A stretch of DNA of 64,000 nt from positions 62,001 through 126,000 of the forward strand of contig JADJCR010000005.1 of the NCBI GenBank assembly GCA_016703125.1, given 5' to 3'. Numbering within the stretch: the first letter of the stretch is position 1; every line of letters starts with the position of its first letter. Source of the stretch: Micrococcales bacterium (GTDB lineage: Bacteria > Actinomycetota > Actinomycetes > S36-B12 > UBA10799). Positions 45,980 to 55,607 of the stretch are shown in pieces. The position numbers and the translations under genes are program-made. Below the pieces are notes generated by a model. That model ran no database searches. It was not told the origin of the DNA and worked only from the letters and a program-made list of their open reading frames with translations.

Positions 45980-46675
45980 CTACGGCAGCCGCTCCACCAA
46001 CTCCGGTAGTTCCCACCGCCGGCCGGTGTAGAACGGGATCTCCTCGCGCACGTGCAAGCGTGCCCGCGATCCGCGCAGGTGCCGCATGAGGTCGACGATC
46101 CGGTGCAGTTCAGCGGCTTCGAACGCCAGGAGCCACTCATAGTCCGACAGCGCGAACGAGGCCACCGTGTTGGCGCGGACATCGGGGTACCCGCGGGCCA
46201 TCCGGCCGTGCTCGGCCAGGAGTTCCCGGCGCTCCTCGTCGGTCAGCAGGTACCACTCGTAACTGCGGACGAAGGGATAGACGCACACGTAGTCCTGGGC
46301 GTTCTCGTCAGCCATGAACGCAGGGACGTGGGACTTGTTGAACTCCGCCGGGCGGTGCAAGGCCTGCACCGACCACACCGGTCGCAGCGCGCGTCCGAAG
46401 GTGGTGCTGCGCAGGGTGTGGTAAGCGTCCTGCAGGGTCTCGCTGGTGTCGCTGTGCCACCACACCATGACATCCGCGTCGCCGCGCAATCCGCCCACGT
46501 CGTACCAGCCCCGCGTGACCAGATCCCCTTCCACGGCGCTGATCTCATGCAGCACCTCATCGCTGATCTCCGCGCGCAACCCCTCCAATGGACGGTCGGC
46601 GGCGAACACGGAGACCTGCATGTACCGGAGGGTGTCGTTGATGCGCCGGGCGGCGGCAGCCTTGCTCTCAACCAT
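45980..46675 (-). CDS. hemQ: Coproheme decarboxylase HemQ (chlorite dismutase-like)
   Basis: A 231-residue protein of the chlorite dismutase superfamily. [45 protein letters not shown] and [20 protein letters not shown] are characteristic of actinobacterial HemQ, which decarboxylates coproheme to protohaem in the last step of the Gram-positive haem pathway. Its start overlaps the end of the oxidase gene by 8 bp, giving the operon order hemE, hemG/hemY, hemQ. Confidence 0.94.
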   Translation of the reverse strand: MVESKAAAARRINDTLRYMQVSVFAADRPLEGLRAEISDEVLHEISAVEGDLVTRGWYDVGGLRGDADVMVWWHSDTSETLQDAYHTLRSTTFGRALRPVWSVQALHRPAEFNKSHVPAFMADENAQDYVCVYPFVRSYEWYLLTDEERRELLAEHGRMARGYPDVRANTVASFALSDYEWLLAFEAAELHRIVDLMRHLRGSRARLHVREEIPFYTGRRWELPELVERLP

Positions 46676-48119
46676 GAGCCCATTGTCTCCTCTGGGCCGC
46701 CTGCTGCAGCACCGCGCTCACGGCAGCCTGTGCCGACCCGATGCAGGCGGCGATCCCCACACCCTCGTACGCCGCCCCGCACACTGCCAGTCCCGGGGTG
46801 CTCGCCAGCCACTCCCGGGCATCCGCGATCCGCGTGCGGTGGCCGACGGCGTACTGCGGGAGGCCCGCGGGCCAGCGCGTGACCAGTTCGGCCACGGGCC
46901 GCCGGGGTACACCGATCAAGTCGGCGAGGTCATCGGCGGCTGACCGGATCAGTTCGGCGTCCGTTGCCTGCTCGACCAACGGGTCCCCGGCGCGACCCAG
47001 CGACGCCCGGAGCAGGAACAAGCCGTGCTCGTCGCCGGCGTCACCGACCCAGTCCCATTTGGAGCTCGAATAGGTGACGCCCTTGACCGCTCTGCCCTCC
47101 ACCGGCGGGACGAGGAAGCCGCTGCCCGTACCCCGCAGGTGGGCGGCATCCGCGCGTCGGTACGCCAGGCTCACGACGGCCACGTCCGCATAGTCAACCC
47201 CGGCGAGTTCCTCGGCGGCCGCGGCGTTGACGTCCGCGAGCAGTTGAGCGGTGACCGTAGCCGGTGTCGCGAAGATGACCGCGTCGACGGTGTGAGTGCG
47301 GTAACGGCCACGGCCGTCGCCGACGACCACGTCCCAGCGCTGCGCGCGGTGGCGCACCTGCTGGACGACGGTCTTGGTCCGCACGTCCACTCCTCGCTCG
47401 CGAAGGGCCCGCGCCAACTCCTCTGGCAGGCGCCCGACTCCGCCGGCGAGGCCCACGAACACCGGCCCCCGGCGGGGACCCGTGGTCTTGAGCCCGTCGG
47501 CCAGAACGGAGGAGGCCGCCCCGATCGCCGAGCGCCGCTGCGTGGCGGCCCGGTACAGGGCGGGCACAGTCATCTGCAGGCTCAGCGAGTCAGAGCGCCC
47601 CGCGTAGACACCCCCGAGCATGGGTTCCACCAGCCGGGCGGTCACCTCTGAACCTAGCCTCGTGGTCACGTAGTCACCCACTGAGACGTCACCGTGCAGG
47701 ACGGTTCGCGGCAGGAGGTGGTCCAGGGGGATCCGCAACAGCCCCGGCAACGACACGATGCCGCTGGCGGCCAGTTTGCGCAGGTCCGTCGGCACCCCGG
47801 TGAGCAGTCCGCGCGGGATCGGTCGCATCCGCCCCCGGCTGTAGATGGCCGCGGAGGTGGTGGCCGCAGGGACCGTCTCCAGACCGAGATCCCGGCACAG
47901 GCTGATCGCCTCGGGGCGCATGGCCAGCATGGCTTCGGCACCCACATCCACGGTGACGTCCCCGACGGTGTCCGTGGCCAGCTTGCCTCCGAGAACCGAT
48001 GCGGCTTCCAGCACGGTGACCGTGGCGCGCGGGCCGTCCGGCCCCTGGGACAGGAACCACGCGGCTGCCAGTCCGCTGATCCCGCCACCGACGACGATGA
48101 CGTGCGGCACGTCGCTCAT
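46668..48119 (-). CDS. hemG: Protoporphyrinogen/coproporphyrinogen oxidase (HemG/HemY, CgoX type)
   Basis: A 483-residue FAD-dependent oxidase. The dinucleotide-binding start [20 protein letters not shown], the mid-protein [20 protein letters not shown] and the C-terminal [20 protein letters not shown] fit the HemY family. In actinobacteria this enzyme converts coproporphyrinogen III to coproporphyrin III, feeding ferrochelatase and HemQ. It overlaps hemE by 4 bp (ATGA). FAD-binding motifs are intact. Confidence 0.93.
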   Translation of the reverse strand: MSDVPHVIVVGGGISGLAAAWFLSQGPDGPRATVTVLEAASVLGGKLATDTVGDVTVDVGAEAMLAMRPEAISLCRDLGLETVPAATTSAAIYSRGRMRPIPRGLLTGVPTDLRKLAASGIVSLPGLLRIPLDHLLPRTVLHGDVSVGDYVTTRLGSEVTARLVEPMLGGVYAGRSDSLSLQMTVPALYRAATQRRSAIGAASSVLADGLKTTGPRRGPVFVGLAGGVGRLPEELARALRERGVDVRTKTVVQQVRHRAQRWDVVVGDGRGRYRTHTVDAVIFATPATVTAQLLADVNAAAAEELAGVDYADVAVVSLAYRRADAAHLRGTGSGFLVPPVEGRAVKGVTYSSSKWDWVGDAGDEHGLFLLRASLGRAGDPLVEQATDAELIRSAADDLADLIGVPRRPVAELVTRWPAGLPQYAVGHRTRIADAREWLASTPGLAVCGAAYEGVGIAACIGSAQAAVSAVLQQAAQRRQWAHG

Positions 48120-49195
48120 GAGACCCCCTCGAACGGCTCACCGAACTCGTGGACCGCCCGCACCGCGGCCGTCACGTTGTCGGCTGGGGTGTCCGGCAGA
48201 ACGCCGTGCCCGAGGTTGAAGACGTGCCCGCGCAGGTCCCGGCCGGACCGCAGGACACGACGCACCTCAGTGGTGATCGTGGGTTCGTCGGTGAGCAGCA
48301 CCGCGGGGTCCAGGTTGCCCTGCAACGCCATGGTGGACCGGATGGCCGGGTCGACCTGGTCCAGATCGATGCGGAAGTCGACACCGAGGACGTCATTGCC
48401 CGCCGAGGCCATGTCGCCGGCCAGGTGGTTGGCGCCGACGGCGAAGTGCACCCGCGGCACCCCGAGGTCCGCCACATGGTCGAAGACGCGGCGGGTGTGC
48501 GGGAGCACGTGTTCGCGGTACAACCGGGCCGGCAGCGCGCCGACCCACGAGTCGAACACCTGAACCGCGCTGGCACCGTTCTCGATCTGCACGCGCAGGA
48601 ACGCCGCGGCCAGATCCGCCAGCCTGCTCATGATGGCCGCGAAGAGTTCGGGCTCGCTGATGATCATGGCCTTGGTCCTCGGCAGGTCGCGTGAGGGACC
48701 ACCCTCGATCAGATAGGAGCCCACGGTGAACGGGGCACCGGCGAACCCGATCAGCGGCGTCGCGCCTAGTTCGGCAGCCGCCGTGCGTACGCCTGCGGCC
48801 ACCGCATCGAACATCTGCGCTGTCGGCGACGGCAGTCGATCGGTGTCGGCAGCGGTCGTGAAGGGCTGCGCGACGACCGGTCCCACGCCGGGCGTGATGA
48901 CCACGTCGACGCCCGCACACTTCACCGGCACCACGATGTCGCTGAAGAAGATCGCGGCATCCACTGCGTGCCGGCGCACCGGTTGCAGCGTGATCTCAGC
49001 GGCGAGCGCAGGATCCAGGCAGGCGTCCAGCATCGGGATGCCTGCGCGCACCTGCCGGTACTCCGGCAGCGAGCGGCCCGCCTGCCGCATGAACCAGACC
49101 GGCGGCCGGTCCACCTGGCGGCCCTGCATGGCGCGGACGAGACGGCTGTTCGCGGTGTCACTGGCCCACCAAGGGTGTTCCGGGCTAAGACTCAC
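48116..49195 (-). CDS. hemE: Uroporphyrinogen decarboxylase HemE
   Basis: A 359-residue enzyme that decarboxylates uroporphyrinogen III to coproporphyrinogen III. The N-terminal active-site segment VWFMRQAGRSLPEYR, AAIFFSDIVVP (conserved Asp), GFAGAPFTVGSYLIEGG, and VQVFDSWVGALP are present, with the C-terminal FNLGHGVLPDTP (catalytic His region). GTG 49195 is the start. It is the first gene of the haem operon. Confidence 0.96.
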   Translation of the reverse strand: MSLSPEHPWWASDTANSRLVRAMQGRQVDRPPVWFMRQAGRSLPEYRQVRAGIPMLDACLDPALAAEITLQPVRRHAVDAAIFFSDIVVPVKCAGVDVVITPGVGPVVAQPFTTAADTDRLPSPTAQMFDAVAAGVRTAAAELGATPLIGFAGAPFTVGSYLIEGGPSRDLPRTKAMIISEPELFAAIMSRLADLAAAFLRVQIENGASAVQVFDSWVGALPARLYREHVLPHTRRVFDHVADLGVPRVHFAVGANHLAGDMASAGNDVLGVDFRIDLDQVDPAIRSTMALQGNLDPAVLLTDEPTITTEVRRVLRSGRDLRGHVFNLGHGVLPDTPADNVTAAVRAVHEFGEPFEGVS

Positions 49196-49213
49196 ACACT
49201 GATCGTGGCACGC

Positions 49214-49561
49214 CTACGCGACGATCTGTGCCACCCCTCCCAGTGCCAGCGCCACTCCGACGTACTGGATCGGCTTCAGGCGCTCGGAGAGGAAACGCCA
49301 GGCGAGCGGCACGGTGACCCCCGGGTACAACGACGCGAGCACCGACACCAGCGACAGGCTGCCGGTGGTGGCCATCCGCAGAACAGGTTCGCGCTGACGT
49401 ACAGCACACCGATCGCCGACATGAACCCCAGATCCCGGGAGGCCGACGGCCTGCGAGACCCCCACGACGAAGAACGCCGGGTACCGCTTGGAGACCTGAC
49501 CGCCCAGGAAATCGACCGAACTCCAGGCGAGACCGCTCACCAAGGCCAACACGGTCGACAC
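49214..49561 (-). pseudogene. EamA/DMT-family transporter with large internal deletion
   Basis: The first helix (STVLALVSGLAWSSVDFLGG) and VSKRYPAFFVVGVSQAVG belong to the N-terminus of a DMT transporter. The last part (TGSLSLVSVLASLYPGVTVP ... YVGVALALGGVAQI) is the end of the second EamA repeat. The linking region reads GFMSAIGVLYVSANLF in another frame. Intact members are about 290 residues; only about 115 remain, so the middle five or six helices are missing. The frame still runs through from GTG 49561, but the product would not be a complete transporter. Confidence 0.7.
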
Positions 49562-49608
49562 GTCATGACACGCAAGCGATCGCCACGCCGCCAAAGGTCC
49601 GGCACACC

Positions 49609-49614
49609 TACAGT
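49609..49614 (+). promoter_or_regulatory. Leaderless -10 box (TACAGT) of the DUF3000 gene
   Basis: TACAGT lies 6 nt before the GTG at 49621. Confidence 0.5.
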
Positions 49615-49620
49615 GGGCGG

Positions 49621-50178
49621 GTGAGCGACCCCCAGGCCGCGTTCGACGAAGCCGTGGCGTGCCTGCCGGCCGATTCGGTGCGGCCCGACATCACGCTGGC
49701 CGCCGCACCGGCCCCAGGGCGGTTGGCGCCGTACAGCCATGCCCTGACCGCCGAGATCGGGACGGACCCGGAGGTGGGATCCGGGCGTTTCGTTCTCTTG
49801 CACGATCCCGCGCGACCGGGTGCGTGGGAGTCCGACACCCGCGTCGTGGTGTACGTCGAGGCCGACATCGATGCAGAGATGGCGGAGGACCAGCTGCTCA
49901 CCGATGTCGGCTGGACCTGGCTGCAGGAATGTCTGGTCGCGGCGGAGGTCCCGTTCGCCGCCCTGGGCGGCACCGTCACCGCTGTCCGGTCAACCTCCTT
50001 CGAGGCCCTCTCGGCCCGCGGGCATGAGACAACCATCCAGATCCGGGCCTCCTGGTCCCCGGCCGGCTTGCCAGACCTGCCCGACCACTTCGCCGCCTGG
50101 GTCGCTCTGATGGAACTGTGCGCCGGGCTGCCGCCGTACTATCCGGGTGTCACTCGAATAGGTGAGATCCCCGGCTGA
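49621..50178 (+). CDS. DUF3000 family protein
   Basis: A 185-residue cytosolic protein. FDEAVACLPADSVRPDITLA, the ARPGAWESDTRVVVYVEADI strand, and LTDVGWTWLQECLVAA are typical of DUF3000, a family confined to actinobacteria and of unknown function. It lies next to hemE and before a WhiI-like regulator, which is the arrangement seen in Streptomyces. The GTG start is supported by a TACAGT box 6 nt upstream. Confidence 0.9.
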   Translation: MSDPQAAFDEAVACLPADSVRPDITLAAAPAPGRLAPYSHALTAEIGTDPEVGSGRFVLLHDPARPGAWESDTRVVVYVEADIDAEMAEDQLLTDVGWTWLQECLVAAEVPFAALGGTVTAVRSTSFEALSARGHETTIQIRASWSPAGLPDLPDHFAAWVALMELCAGLPPYYPGVTRIGEIPG

Positions 50179-50247
50179 AGCACACGGCGCTCAAGGCGTG
50201 ACCGCTGTCCGCCGATGCATGAGTCACAGGCCGTGCAGGAGGCACTC

Positions 50248-50850
50248 GTGAGTCATGTGGTGGCGATCCCCACCGGTTCCCGAACGGAATCGGTAGCCAC
50301 CCGCGTCAGCACGATCGTCGTCTGCACAGACTCCGCGCGCGCTCAAGACCTACAGATCGAAGGGGCCGCGCTGGGCGCGGACACCCGGACCCTGGGAACA
50401 GCGGCACAGGTGCGCGAGTACGCCGACCGGCACAGCCCTCCTGAGATGTGTGTCATCATGACGCCGCTGCCCGACGGCCCGGTGCTGCCGCTGATGCGCA
50501 TGCTGCGTGCACGCGGCTGGCACAAGATCGCGGTGCTCAGCGGGCATGCCGACGCCCGCGCTGTCCACGCCGCGGCCCTCACCGGGGTACGCACCGTCGT
50601 CGTGCAGCCGATGGCCACCGCCTCGCCACGGCAGGTGGCTCGGCCCACCGGGTCGTTGTCGCTGAGCGAGCGCGAGTTGGAGGTCCTGCGCCTGGTCGCC
50701 GACGGGCAGACCAATCGCATCGTCGGGGAGAAGTTGGGCCTCTCCGCCCTGACCGTGAAGTCCCATTTGGCCCGCATCGCCCGCAAACTGGGCTCCGGTG
50801 ACCGTGCGCACATGGTGGCCACCGCCATCCGCAAGGGGTACATCCGCTGA
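50248..50850 (+). CDS. Atypical LuxR-family response regulator, WhiI-like
   Basis: About 200 residues. The C-terminal LuxR helix-turn-helix is intact (LSERELEVLRLVADGQTNRI ... LTVKSHLARIARKLGSGDRA). The N-terminal receiver-like domain (VSTIVVCTDSARAQDLQIEG ... MCVIMTPLPDGPVLPLMRML) lacks the acidic pair at the first strand and the phosphoacceptor Asp (the strand reads CVIMTPLP), so it is not expected to be phosphorylated. In Streptomyces the atypical sporulation regulator WhiI occupies this same locus. GTG 50248 is chosen because AGGAGG lies 5 nt upstream. Confidence 0.82.
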   Translation: MSHVVAIPTGSRTESVATRVSTIVVCTDSARAQDLQIEGAALGADTRTLGTAAQVREYADRHSPPEMCVIMTPLPDGPVLPLMRMLRARGWHKIAVLSGHADARAVHAAALTGVRTVVVQPMATASPRQVARPTGSLSLSERELEVLRLVADGQTNRIVGEKLGLSALTVKSHLARIARKLGSGDRAHMVATAIRKGYIR

Positions 50851-50901
50851 CGTCGCCTCCCCGATGGTGGCCAAATCCGCGTTCCAGCGCCAGTCGCCGC
50901 G

Positions 50902-50907
50902 TAGGTT
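50902..50907 (+). promoter_or_regulatory. Leaderless -10 box (TAGGTT) of the ribonuclease D gene
   Basis: TAGGTT lies 7 nt before GTG 50915, supporting that start over longer in-frame alternatives. Confidence 0.55.
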
Positions 50908-50914
50908 GACTCCC

Positions 50915-51967
50915 GTGGGCGAGGTCTTGAAACTGCCGGCCGAACTGCCGTCGGTGGTCGCCGATCAGCAGTCTCTGGATGCAGCCGTTGCCGAACTCGC
51001 CGCCGCTGAGGGACCGGTCGGTGTCGACGCCGAGCGGGCGGGCAGTTACCGCTACTCCCAAAAGGCCTACCTCGTCCAGGTCTTCCGGCGGCACGCCCCG
51101 GTCCTCTTGCTGGACCCGCTGCGCATCGAGGACTTCTCGGGGCTGTCGGCTCTGCTCGACGGGACCGAATGGATCATGCAGGCCGCCCACAACGATCTGG
51201 AGTGCCTCGCGGAGATCGGTCTGCAACCCATCACCCTGTTCGACACGGAGCTGGCCGGACAACTGCTGGGGCTGGAGCGGGTGGGACTTGCCGGACTGGT
51301 GGAGACACAACTCGGGTACACGATGCGCAAGAGTCATGGCCAGGCCGACTGGTCCCAGCGTCCGTTGAAGCGCAGTTGGCTGGAGTACGCCGCCCTGGAT
51401 GTGTGCGTACTGCCCGATCTGCAGGATGCACTCGCGGAGGCCCTGTCCGACGCCGGGAAGACCGACTGGGCCCAGCAGGAGTTCACCCATCAGATACGGG
51501 TGCGCGCCGAGGCGGACGCCCAGTCCCGGTGGCGCCGAACCACGGGCGCCGGACGTCTGCGCACCGATGCGCAGCGGGGGGCACTGCGGGCACTGTGGAT
51601 GCTGCGCGACGAGTCCGCCCGCAGCCGCGACATCGCATGGCACCGGGTGGTTCGCGACCCGGTCCTGGTGGAGATCGCGCGCCGGCTTCCGCGCACGGCT
51701 GACGACGTGGCCGCCGTGCCGGACCTCCCCCGGCCCATGCTGCGCCGCGCGGACACATGGCTGGCTGCCGTGGAGCAGGGCCTGGCCGACCCGCAACCGG
51801 TCGCCGCGCGTGTGGATGGCCCGCCCGCGCGTTCGCTGCGGGCCTGGGAGCAGCGCGATCCGGAGGCTGCGGCGCGCTGGGTGAGCGTCCGGGCCAAGCT
51901 CGTCGAGCGTGCCGAGAAGTTGCAGGTCTGGACGCAGACGCTGCTCGCACCGGACATCGTCGCCTGA
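50915..51967 (+). CDS. rnd: Ribonuclease D (3'-5' exonuclease with HRDC domains)
   Basis: A 350-residue DEDD exonuclease. The three Exo motifs are VGVDAERAGSYRYSQKAYLV (first two acidic residues), MQAAHNDLECLAEI (third) and SWLEYAALDVCVLPDL (Tyr and last Asp). One HRDC domain follows (RGALRALWMLRDESARSRDI ... RLPRTADDVAAVP) and part of a second near the C-terminus. RNase D trims the 3' ends of stable RNA precursors. It is downstream of the WhiI-like gene, as in Streptomyces. Confidence 0.93.
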   Translation: MGEVLKLPAELPSVVADQQSLDAAVAELAAAEGPVGVDAERAGSYRYSQKAYLVQVFRRHAPVLLLDPLRIEDFSGLSALLDGTEWIMQAAHNDLECLAEIGLQPITLFDTELAGQLLGLERVGLAGLVETQLGYTMRKSHGQADWSQRPLKRSWLEYAALDVCVLPDLQDALAEALSDAGKTDWAQQEFTHQIRVRAEADAQSRWRRTTGAGRLRTDAQRGALRALWMLRDESARSRDIAWHRVVRDPVLVEIARRLPRTADDVAAVPDLPRPMLRRADTWLAAVEQGLADPQPVAARVDGPPARSLRAWEQRDPEAAARWVSVRAKLVERAEKLQVWTQTLLAPDIVA

Positions 51968-52148
51968 CCTCGCCTGGGCGCCGCCGGAGGATCCCCGCCT
52001 CGCGGATGGCGGAACTCGGGGCCCGGCCGTGGCAGGTGGCGAACACGGCCGACTTGTTCTGAGGCCCCCCGCGGCGGCGCAGATGGGCCACCAGGTGCCC
52101 GCCCCCGCCTGCCCCGCCCCACGCCAGGGCCACCTGCCGGTCCTTTGC

Positions 52149-52160
52149 TACTCGTGAGTA
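52149..52160. promoter_or_regulatory. Operator candidate TACTCGTGAGTA upstream of fadA
   Basis: TACTC-GT-GAGTA is a perfect 5 bp palindrome 43 bp before the fadA start, in the promoter region. TetR-type regulators of fatty-acid degradation use sites of this size, but which protein binds is unknown. The rest of 51968-52203 is GC-rich and without a recognised gene. Confidence 0.5.
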
Positions 52161-52203
52161 ACATAGGGACAACACTGGGTATCCCCAACCCCCGGAGGTC
52201 CAT

Positions 52204-53407
52204 ATGGCACAGGCTGGTCGCAACGTTGTCCTCGTCGACGGGGTACGCACCCCGTTCGGCAAGTCCGGGCCGAAGGGGCTCTACGCCGAGACCCGCGCCG
52301 ACGACATGGTCGTGCGTGTACTGCGCGAACTCCTGCGCCGGAACCCCGACCTGCCACCCGAGCGCATCGACGAGGTCGCGGTCGCGGCCACGACACAGAT
52401 CGGCGACCAGGGCCTGACGATCGGTCGCAGTGCGGCGATGCTGGCCGGCCTGCCCAAGTCCGTACCTGGCTACTCCGTGGACCGCATGTGCGCCGGCGCG
52501 ATGACCGCCGCCACGTCGGTTGCCTCCGGTATCGGAGTGGGCGCCTACGACATCGCGCTGGCTGCCGGCGTCGAGCACATGGGCCGCCACCCGATGGGTG
52601 AGGGTGTCGACCCCAACCCCCGCTTCCTGGCCGAGCGGATCGTCGACCCGGATGCCCTGATGATGGGTAAGACCGCGGAGAACCTGCACGACCGGTTGCC
52701 GCACCTGACGAAGGAGCGGGCCGACGCTTACGCCGTGGCCTCCCAGGAGAAGACAGCCAAGGCCTACGCCGAAGGCAAGATCCAGCCCGACCTGGTCCCG
52801 ATGGCCATCCGCTCGGCCGAACACGGCTGGGGCCTGGCCACCGCCGACGAGCCCCCCCGCCCCGGCACCTCGATGGAGTCCCTGGCCGGCCTCAAGACCC
52901 CGTTCCGCCCGCACGGCCGCGTCACCGCGGGCAACGCAGCCGGGCTCAACGACGGCGCGACCGCCGCTATCCTGGCCGCCGAGGAGGTGGCCGACGAACT
53001 GGGCCTGCCCAAGAAGTTGCGCCTCGTCTCCTACGCCTTCGCCGGCGTCGAGCCGGAGGTCATGGGCTACGGCCCGGTCCCCAGCACCGAGAAGGCGCTG
53101 GCCAAGGCCGGTCTGAGCATCGACGACATCGGGCTGTTCGAGGTCAACGAGGCGTTCGCCGTGCAGGTGCTCAGCGTTCCTCGACCACTACGGCATCCCC
53201 GACGACGACCCGCGGGTCAACCCGATGGGTGGCGCGATCGCCGTCGGACACCCCCTGGCCTCCAGCGGGATCCGGCTCATGACGTACCTGGCTCGCGACT
53301 TCGTCGACCACCCGGAGGTCCGTTACGGGATCACGACCATGTGCATCGGCCTGGGAATGGGCGGCACGGTCATCTGGGAGAACCCCAACCACACGCAGGA
53401 GGCCTGA
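52204..53407 (+). CDS. fadA: Acetyl-CoA C-acyltransferase (thiolase, single-base insertion near the end)
   Basis: A 400-residue thiolase when repaired. The nucleophile cysteine is in SVDRMCAGAMTAATSVA, the second half carries NEAFAVQVL, and the C-terminal catalytic motifs are GGAIAVGHPLASSGIR (His) and TMCIGLGMGGT (Cys). One extra A at 53173 breaks the frame at VQVL; removing it gives VQVLAFLDHYGIPDDDPRVN. This beta-oxidation enzyme releases acetyl-CoA. GGAGG lies 6 nt upstream of ATG 52204. It is coupled to fadB, 3 bp downstream. Confidence 0.92.
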
Positions 53408-53410
53408 GAC

Positions 53411-55551
53411 ATGACCGACAGCATCGCCAAGCCCATCCCCCAGACCGACGCCGACGCCGGACTCGACGAGTCGATCCAGTTCGCCGACGAGGTCGTCACC
53501 CACGCGAAGTTGCGCACCGCCGACCTGCCGCTCGGGGCCGGCACCGCGGCGATCATCACCCTGGACAACGGTTTCGACCACACCAAGCCGAACACGTTCG
53601 GTCCGGGCGGACTGCTGGAGCTCAAGGCCGCGATCCAGAAGGCCAAGGAGACTCCCGGGGTCGCCGCCATCTGCATCACGGGCAAACCGTTCATCTTCGC
53701 GGTGGGGGCCGACCTCACCGGGGTCCCGCGGTTGACCGACCGGGGACAGGCGCTGGCGATCGGCAAACTCGGCCACGAGGTGCTCGGCATGCTCGGCGAC
53801 TCCGAGGTCCCGACGTTCGCCTTCGTCAACGGCGCGGCGATGGGCGGCGGCGTCGAGGTCGCTCTGCACTGCCAGTACCGCACGCTGTCCTCGGGGGCGG
53901 CGGCCTTCTCGCTGCCGGAGGTCTTCCTGGGGCTGATCCCGGGCTGGGGCGGGGCGTACCTGATGCCGAACCTCATCGGCCCGGAGAAGGCCTGCACGGT
54001 CGTCATCGACAACCCGATGGCGCAGAACCGTCAACTCAAGCCCAAGCAGGTGCTCGACCTCGGCATCGTTGACGCCATGTTCGCCCCGGCCGACTTCCTC
54101 GAGGAATCGCTGCTGTGGGCCGCAAAGGTTCTGACCGGTGAGATCGCCGTCGACCGGCCGGAACTGGATCGCGGCGCGGCCTGGGACGAGACGGTGGCAG
54201 CGAAGCGAGCCGCCCTCGACGCCCGGCTGAAGGGCGCGACGGCTGCCCCCTACCGGGCGCTGGACCTCATCGCGGCAGCGAAGACAGCCACCCGGGCCGA
54301 AGGGTTCGCCGCGGAGGACGACGCCCTGGCCGACCTCATCATGAGTGACGACCTGCGCGCCGGGCTGTACTCGTTCGACCTCGTGCAGAAGCGCGCAAAA
54401 CGTCCCGTCGGGGCGCCCGACAAGAAGCTGGCTCGCCCGGTCACCAAGGTCGGCGTCGTGGGCGCCGGGCTGATGGCCAGCCAGATGGCCCTGCTGTTCG
54501 CCCAGCGCCTGCAGGTCCCCGTGGTCATGACCGACCTCGACCAGGCCCGCGTGGACAAGGGTCTGGCGTACGCCCACTCCGAGATCGACAAGATGGCCGC
54601 CAAGGGCCGGGTCAACGGCGACAAGGCCAACCGGCTCAAGGGCTCATCACCGGTTCGGTGACCAAGGACGCGTTCGCCGATGCGGACTTCGTGATCGAGG
54701 CCGTCTTCGAGGACCTCAAGGTCAAGCAGCAGGTCTTCGCGCAGGTCGAGGAGGTCGTGCGCGAGGACTGCATCCTGGCCACCAACACCTCGTCACTGTC
54801 GGTGACGGAGATGGCGGCGGGGCTCAAGCACCCCGAGCGGGTCGTGGGTTTCCACTTCTTCAACCCGGTCGCGGTGATGCCACTGCTGGAGATCGTGCGC
54901 GGCGAAGCCACGGACGATGCGGCGCTGGCGACGGCCTTCGTGGTCGGCAAGACGCTGAAGAAATCGTGTGTTCTCGTCAAGGACGCCCCCGCCTTCGTGG
55001 TCAACCGGCTGCTGACCCGCTTCCTCGGGGAGGTGACCAAGAGCGTGGACGAGGGGACCCCGTTCGAGGTGGCCGACCGGGCGCTGGACCCGCTGGGCCT
55101 GCCCATGTCGCCCTTCACGCTGCTGCAGCTGGTCGGACCGGCTGTCGCGTACCACGTGTCGGAGACCATGCAGGCGGCGTTCCCCGACCGGTTCTACGTG
55201 TCGGCGAACCTGAAGAGGATCGTGGACGCCGGCAAGACGGCGATCTGGACCTATGACAGCGGTACCCCCGAGGTCGACCCGGAGGTGGCGGCCCTGTTCA
55301 CCCAGGGCGATGCTCCCCTGTCCGAGGAGCAGGTGCGTGACCGCGCGCTGAGCGCCATGGCCCAGGAGGTCCAGATGATGCTGGACGAGGGCGTCGTGGC
55401 GGAGGCGCAGGACATCGACCTGTGCATGATCCTGGGCGCGGGCTGGCCCTTCCACCTCGGCGGGATCACCCCGTACCTCGACCGGGCGGGGGTCAGCCAG
55501 CAGGTCAACGGAAAGCGCTTTCTGCCCGCCGGTATGGCAAGCCTGCCGTAA
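53411..55551 (+). CDS. fadB: Fatty oxidation multifunctional protein FadB-like (single-base deletion mid-gene)
   Basis: A 713-residue fusion of enoyl-CoA hydratase and 3-hydroxyacyl-CoA dehydrogenase when repaired. The hydratase part has AVGADLTGVPRL, MGGGVEVALHC and PEVFLGLIPGWGGAYLMP. The dehydrogenase part has the NAD-binding VGVVGAGLMASQMALLF and GFHFFNPVAVMPLLEIV, followed by the C-terminal dehydrogenase domain. One missing C near 54643 breaks the frame at RLKG; restoring it gives RLKGLITGSVTKDAFADADF. With FadA it forms the beta-oxidation complex. Confidence 0.93.
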
Positions 55552-55566
55552 CGTCTCACTGACGCG

Positions 55567-55597
55567 GGCCCCGCACTCCTTCCCGGGAGGCGGGGCC
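55567..55597. terminator. Bidirectional stem-loop between fadB and the GGDEF/EAL gene
   Basis: GGCCCCGC (55567-55574) and GCGGGGCC (55590-55597) pair perfectly over 8 bp with a 15 nt loop. It lies between the convergent stops of fadB and the diguanylate cyclase gene, so it can end both transcripts. Confidence 0.75.
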
Positions 55598-55607
55598 TGC
55601 GCCGTGT

